Shown piece by piece: positions 62,481 through 64,000 of a stretch of DNA of 64,000 nucleotides. Each line of letters begins with the position of its first letter. Position 1 is the stretch's first letter. Position numbers and translations under genes: made by a program. Source of the DNA: Paradevosia sp036499825 (lineage in GTDB: Bacteria > Pseudomonadota > Alphaproteobacteria > Rhizobiales > Devosiaceae); assembly GCA_036499825.1 (NCBI GenBank), contig DASYCZ010000055.1, positions 1 to 64,000 on the forward strand, in the 5' to 3' direction. Below the pieces are notes generated by a model. It ran no database searches. It had not been told where the DNA came from and worked only from the letters and a program-made list of their open reading frames with translations.

Positions 62481-62546
62481 GGAAACCTCTGGGACAACGA
62501 CATCGCGTCTATACGATGCGGCTCCCGCCCGCCAGCCGTCATGCAC

Positions 62547-62578
62547 CCAAAACAAAAGGCGCCCGGATGAGCGCCTTT
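62547..62578 (-). terminator. Rho-independent terminator of the DUF1127 gene
   Basis: Minus strand: AAAGGCGC, 8-base loop, GCGCCTTT followed by TGTTTTGG, 34 bases after the DUF1127 stop. Confidence 0.7.
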
Positions 62579-62611
62579 ACAGTCAACCGACGATGTCGGT
62601 GAAGGCGTTTC

Positions 62612-62755
62612 TTAGAACGCCTTGCCGCGAGCGACGGTACGGATGTCGGCGCGGGTCAGGCCGAGGTCGTTGAGCTGACGGTTGTCGAGAGCCGAAAGCT
62701 CACGGACGGTCTGCTGGTACTGGGCGAATTGTGCAATTTTCTGGCGCAGGTTCAT
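62612..62755 (-). CDS. DUF1127 small protein
   Basis: A 47-residue protein (MNLRQKIAQFAQYQQTVREL, LSALDNRQLNDLGLTRADIR) matching the DUF1127/YjiS family: a basic helix followed by the conserved LSxLxxRxLxDLGLxRxDI motif. Small DUF1127 proteins in Agrobacterium and relatives influence RNA and phosphate/carbon metabolism. Strong AAGGAG ribosome site and own terminator, so it is a monocistronic gene. Confidence 0.93.
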   Translation of the reverse strand: MNLRQKIAQFAQYQQTVRELSALDNRQLNDLGLTRADIRTVARGKAF

Positions 62756-63080
62756 TTGAATGTCTCCTTTTCACAAGCTTTAAATGGAGCATTCCCAGCC
62801 CAGCGGTAAGAGGAGTTTCCGCACGCCAGCCATGCGATGGACGAAGGTCGCGTTAACAGGAGTTAGGGTAAATCGGAGGTTAATTGGGTTTAGTGATGTT
62901 GGGGATCGGGGGCGTCTCCACAGAAGTCGGGCCTGAGTGAACCGGTTTTAGATTAATTTCAGGGGATTTCGGTGCGATGCCGGCTCGCTCGCGTCAATTC
63001 TCAGCCCTGCAAGTGCCCGTCTCCCTGCAGTGGGGGTCATGCAAGCGGAGCCCGTGGCCCCGCCTGCATAGTCGCATCCA
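62756..63080. other. 325-base gap, promoter region of the DUF1127 gene
   Basis: No gene is recognised. The left 100 bases hold the DUF1127 leader and presumably its promoter (AT-rich TTTAAAGCTTGTGAAAAGG on the minus strand). The remainder up to the ABC exporter stop shows G/C-rich sequence without clear hairpins or motifs. Confidence 0.5.
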
Positions 63081-64000
63081 CTACTCCGCCGCCGCCAGGC
63101 CCCTGGTCAATTCCAGCGCCTGCCGTTCGAACAGGCGACGGTAGATACCCTGGGGCAGGCGGACGAGCTCTTCGTGGCGGCCTTCCTCGACGATGCGGCC
63201 CTTGTCGAACACCAGCAGGCGGTCGAGCGCCCGGACGGTGGATAGCCGATGGGCGATGACCAGCGTGGTGCGGCCGACCATCAGGCGTTCCATGGCCCGC
63301 TGGATCAGCACCTCGCTCTCGGAATCGAGGCTCGATGTCGCCTCGTCGAGGATCAGCACCGGCGCATCGGCAAGGAACGCCCGGGCGATGGCGACGCGCT
63401 GGCGTTCACCACCCGACAGCTTCACGCCGCGCTCGCCCACCAGCGTCTCGTACCCTTTGGGCAGGGCCGCGATGAAGTCATGGGCGCTGGCAAGTTTCGC
63501 CGCCTCCACGATTTCGGCGCGGGTAGCGCCGGGACGCCCATAGGCGATGTTCTCGGCCAGCGAGCGGTGAAACAGGATCGGCTCCTGCTGCACGATGGCG
63601 ATCTGCGAACGCAGCGAGGACTGCGGCGTCTCGGCGATGTCGCGTCCGTCGATCTCGATACGGCCGCCGGTGACGTCATAAAGACGCTGCACGAGCTTGA
63701 CGAACGTCGTCTTGCCCGAACCCGAATGACCGACGAGCCCCACCTTCTCGCCCGGTGCGATGGTGACCGAGAAGTCGTTGTAGAGCGGCGTCAGGTGGCT
63801 GCCATACTGGAACGTCACATGCTTGAAGGCGATCTCGCCCTCCTCGATGACCATGGGCCCGGCGCCCGGACGATCTTCGACGCCGAGCTTTTGGTGATGG
63901 ATATCGACCAGTTCCTCCATGTCGTTGATCGACTTCTGCAGGTTGCGGATGTGCATGCCGACATCGCGCAGATACCCCTGCAGCACGAAGAAGGTGGTGA
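63081..64000 (-). CDS. ABC exporter with fused ATPase domain, C-terminal part (continues past right edge)
   Basis: The frame is open to position 64000 on the minus strand. The visible 306 residues start in the last membrane-domain coupling region (FFVLQGYLRDVGMHIRNLQK) and cover the nucleotide-binding domain: Walker A GHSGSGKTT, Q-loop VQQEPILFHRSLAENIAYG (core QQEPILFHRSLAENI), signature LSGGERQRVAIARAF, Walker B LILDEATSSLD and H-loop IAHRLS. This is the MsbA/multidrug exporter type with fused membrane and ATPase domains. Substrate unknown. Confidence 0.9.
   Translation of the reverse strand, partial: TTFFVLQGYLRDVGMHIRNLQKSINDMEELVDIHHQKLGVEDRPGAGPMVIEEGEIAFKHVTFQYGSHLTPLYNDFSVTIAPGEKVGLVGHSGSGKTTFVKLVQRLYDVTGGRIEIDGRDIAETPQSSLRSQIAIVQQEPILFHRSLAENIAYGRPGATRAEIVEAAKLASAHDFIAALPKGYETLVGERGVKLSGGERQRVAIARAFLADAPVLILDEATSSLDSESEVLIQRAMERLMVGRTTLVIAHRLSTVRALDRLLVFDKGRIVEEGRHEELVRLPQGIYRRLFERQALELTRGLAAAE

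Overview
The window is a high-GC chromosomal segment of an alphaproteobacterium of the order Hyphomicrobiales. A Devosia-like member is my best guess, but that is inference. Pointers are the PhyR-NepR-EcfG general stress response locus, several HWE/HisKA_2 histidine kinases, a thuEFGK/thuAB disaccharide system, a PuuD-type urate hydroxylase and a PuuE-UraD fusion. I found no rRNA, tRNA, CRISPR array, transposase or phage module.

Region 1 (1-14742) is a purine-catabolism island. On the minus strand, from right to left, it carries uraH, xdhA, xdhB, xdhC, a BMP-type four-gene ABC importer, and puuD, which runs off the left edge. On the plus strand it carries a fused allantoinase/OHCU decarboxylase, then ureidoglycine aminohydrolase and ureidoglycolate lyase. 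Together they take (hypo)xanthine to glyoxylate. The only step not seen is allantoate amidohydrolase. An ArsR/SRPBCC pair with a clear operator and a 50-residue membrane protein sit inside the island. Palindromic intergenic elements occur at three places.

Region 2 (14907-25521) is mixed: a YbaY-META envelope protein, a zinc nucleoside deaminase, otsB-otsA trehalose synthesis, an aldo/keto reductase, an RhlE-type helicase with a structured leader, a Tat-lipoprotein molybdoenzyme with its b-type cytochrome, and two ThuA-fold proteins. One of the two sits with a ThuB-type dehydrogenase. Region 3 (26682-36144) holds a binding-protein ABC importer of unknown substrate, a sulfurtransferase and an RND efflux pair.

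Region 4 (about 36200-46310) is a general-stress-response island: nepR-ecfG and phyR back to back, three HWE/HisKA_2 kinases (one broken by a frameshift), a single-domain receiver lacking its phosphoacceptor Asp, a Crp/Fnr regulator and small envelope-stress proteins. At least six sites fit the EcfG promoter form GGAAC-N16/17-CGTT or a near variant, and they sit in front of these genes.

Region 5 (46293-54417) is housekeeping: DUF4326, TRIC-like channel, exported protein, rsmD, rluB-like, lipoprotein, lspA and ileS. Region 6 (54573-62755) is a thuEFGK-type disaccharide importer with a divergent LacI regulator, a second LacI regulator, a nucleoside hydrolase and a DUF1127 protein. A perfect palindrome, TTCCAAAGCGCTTTGGAA, lies before the importer and its 16-bp core also lies before thuA-thuB 32 kb away, which points to one split regulon. 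The window ends inside an ABC exporter gene.
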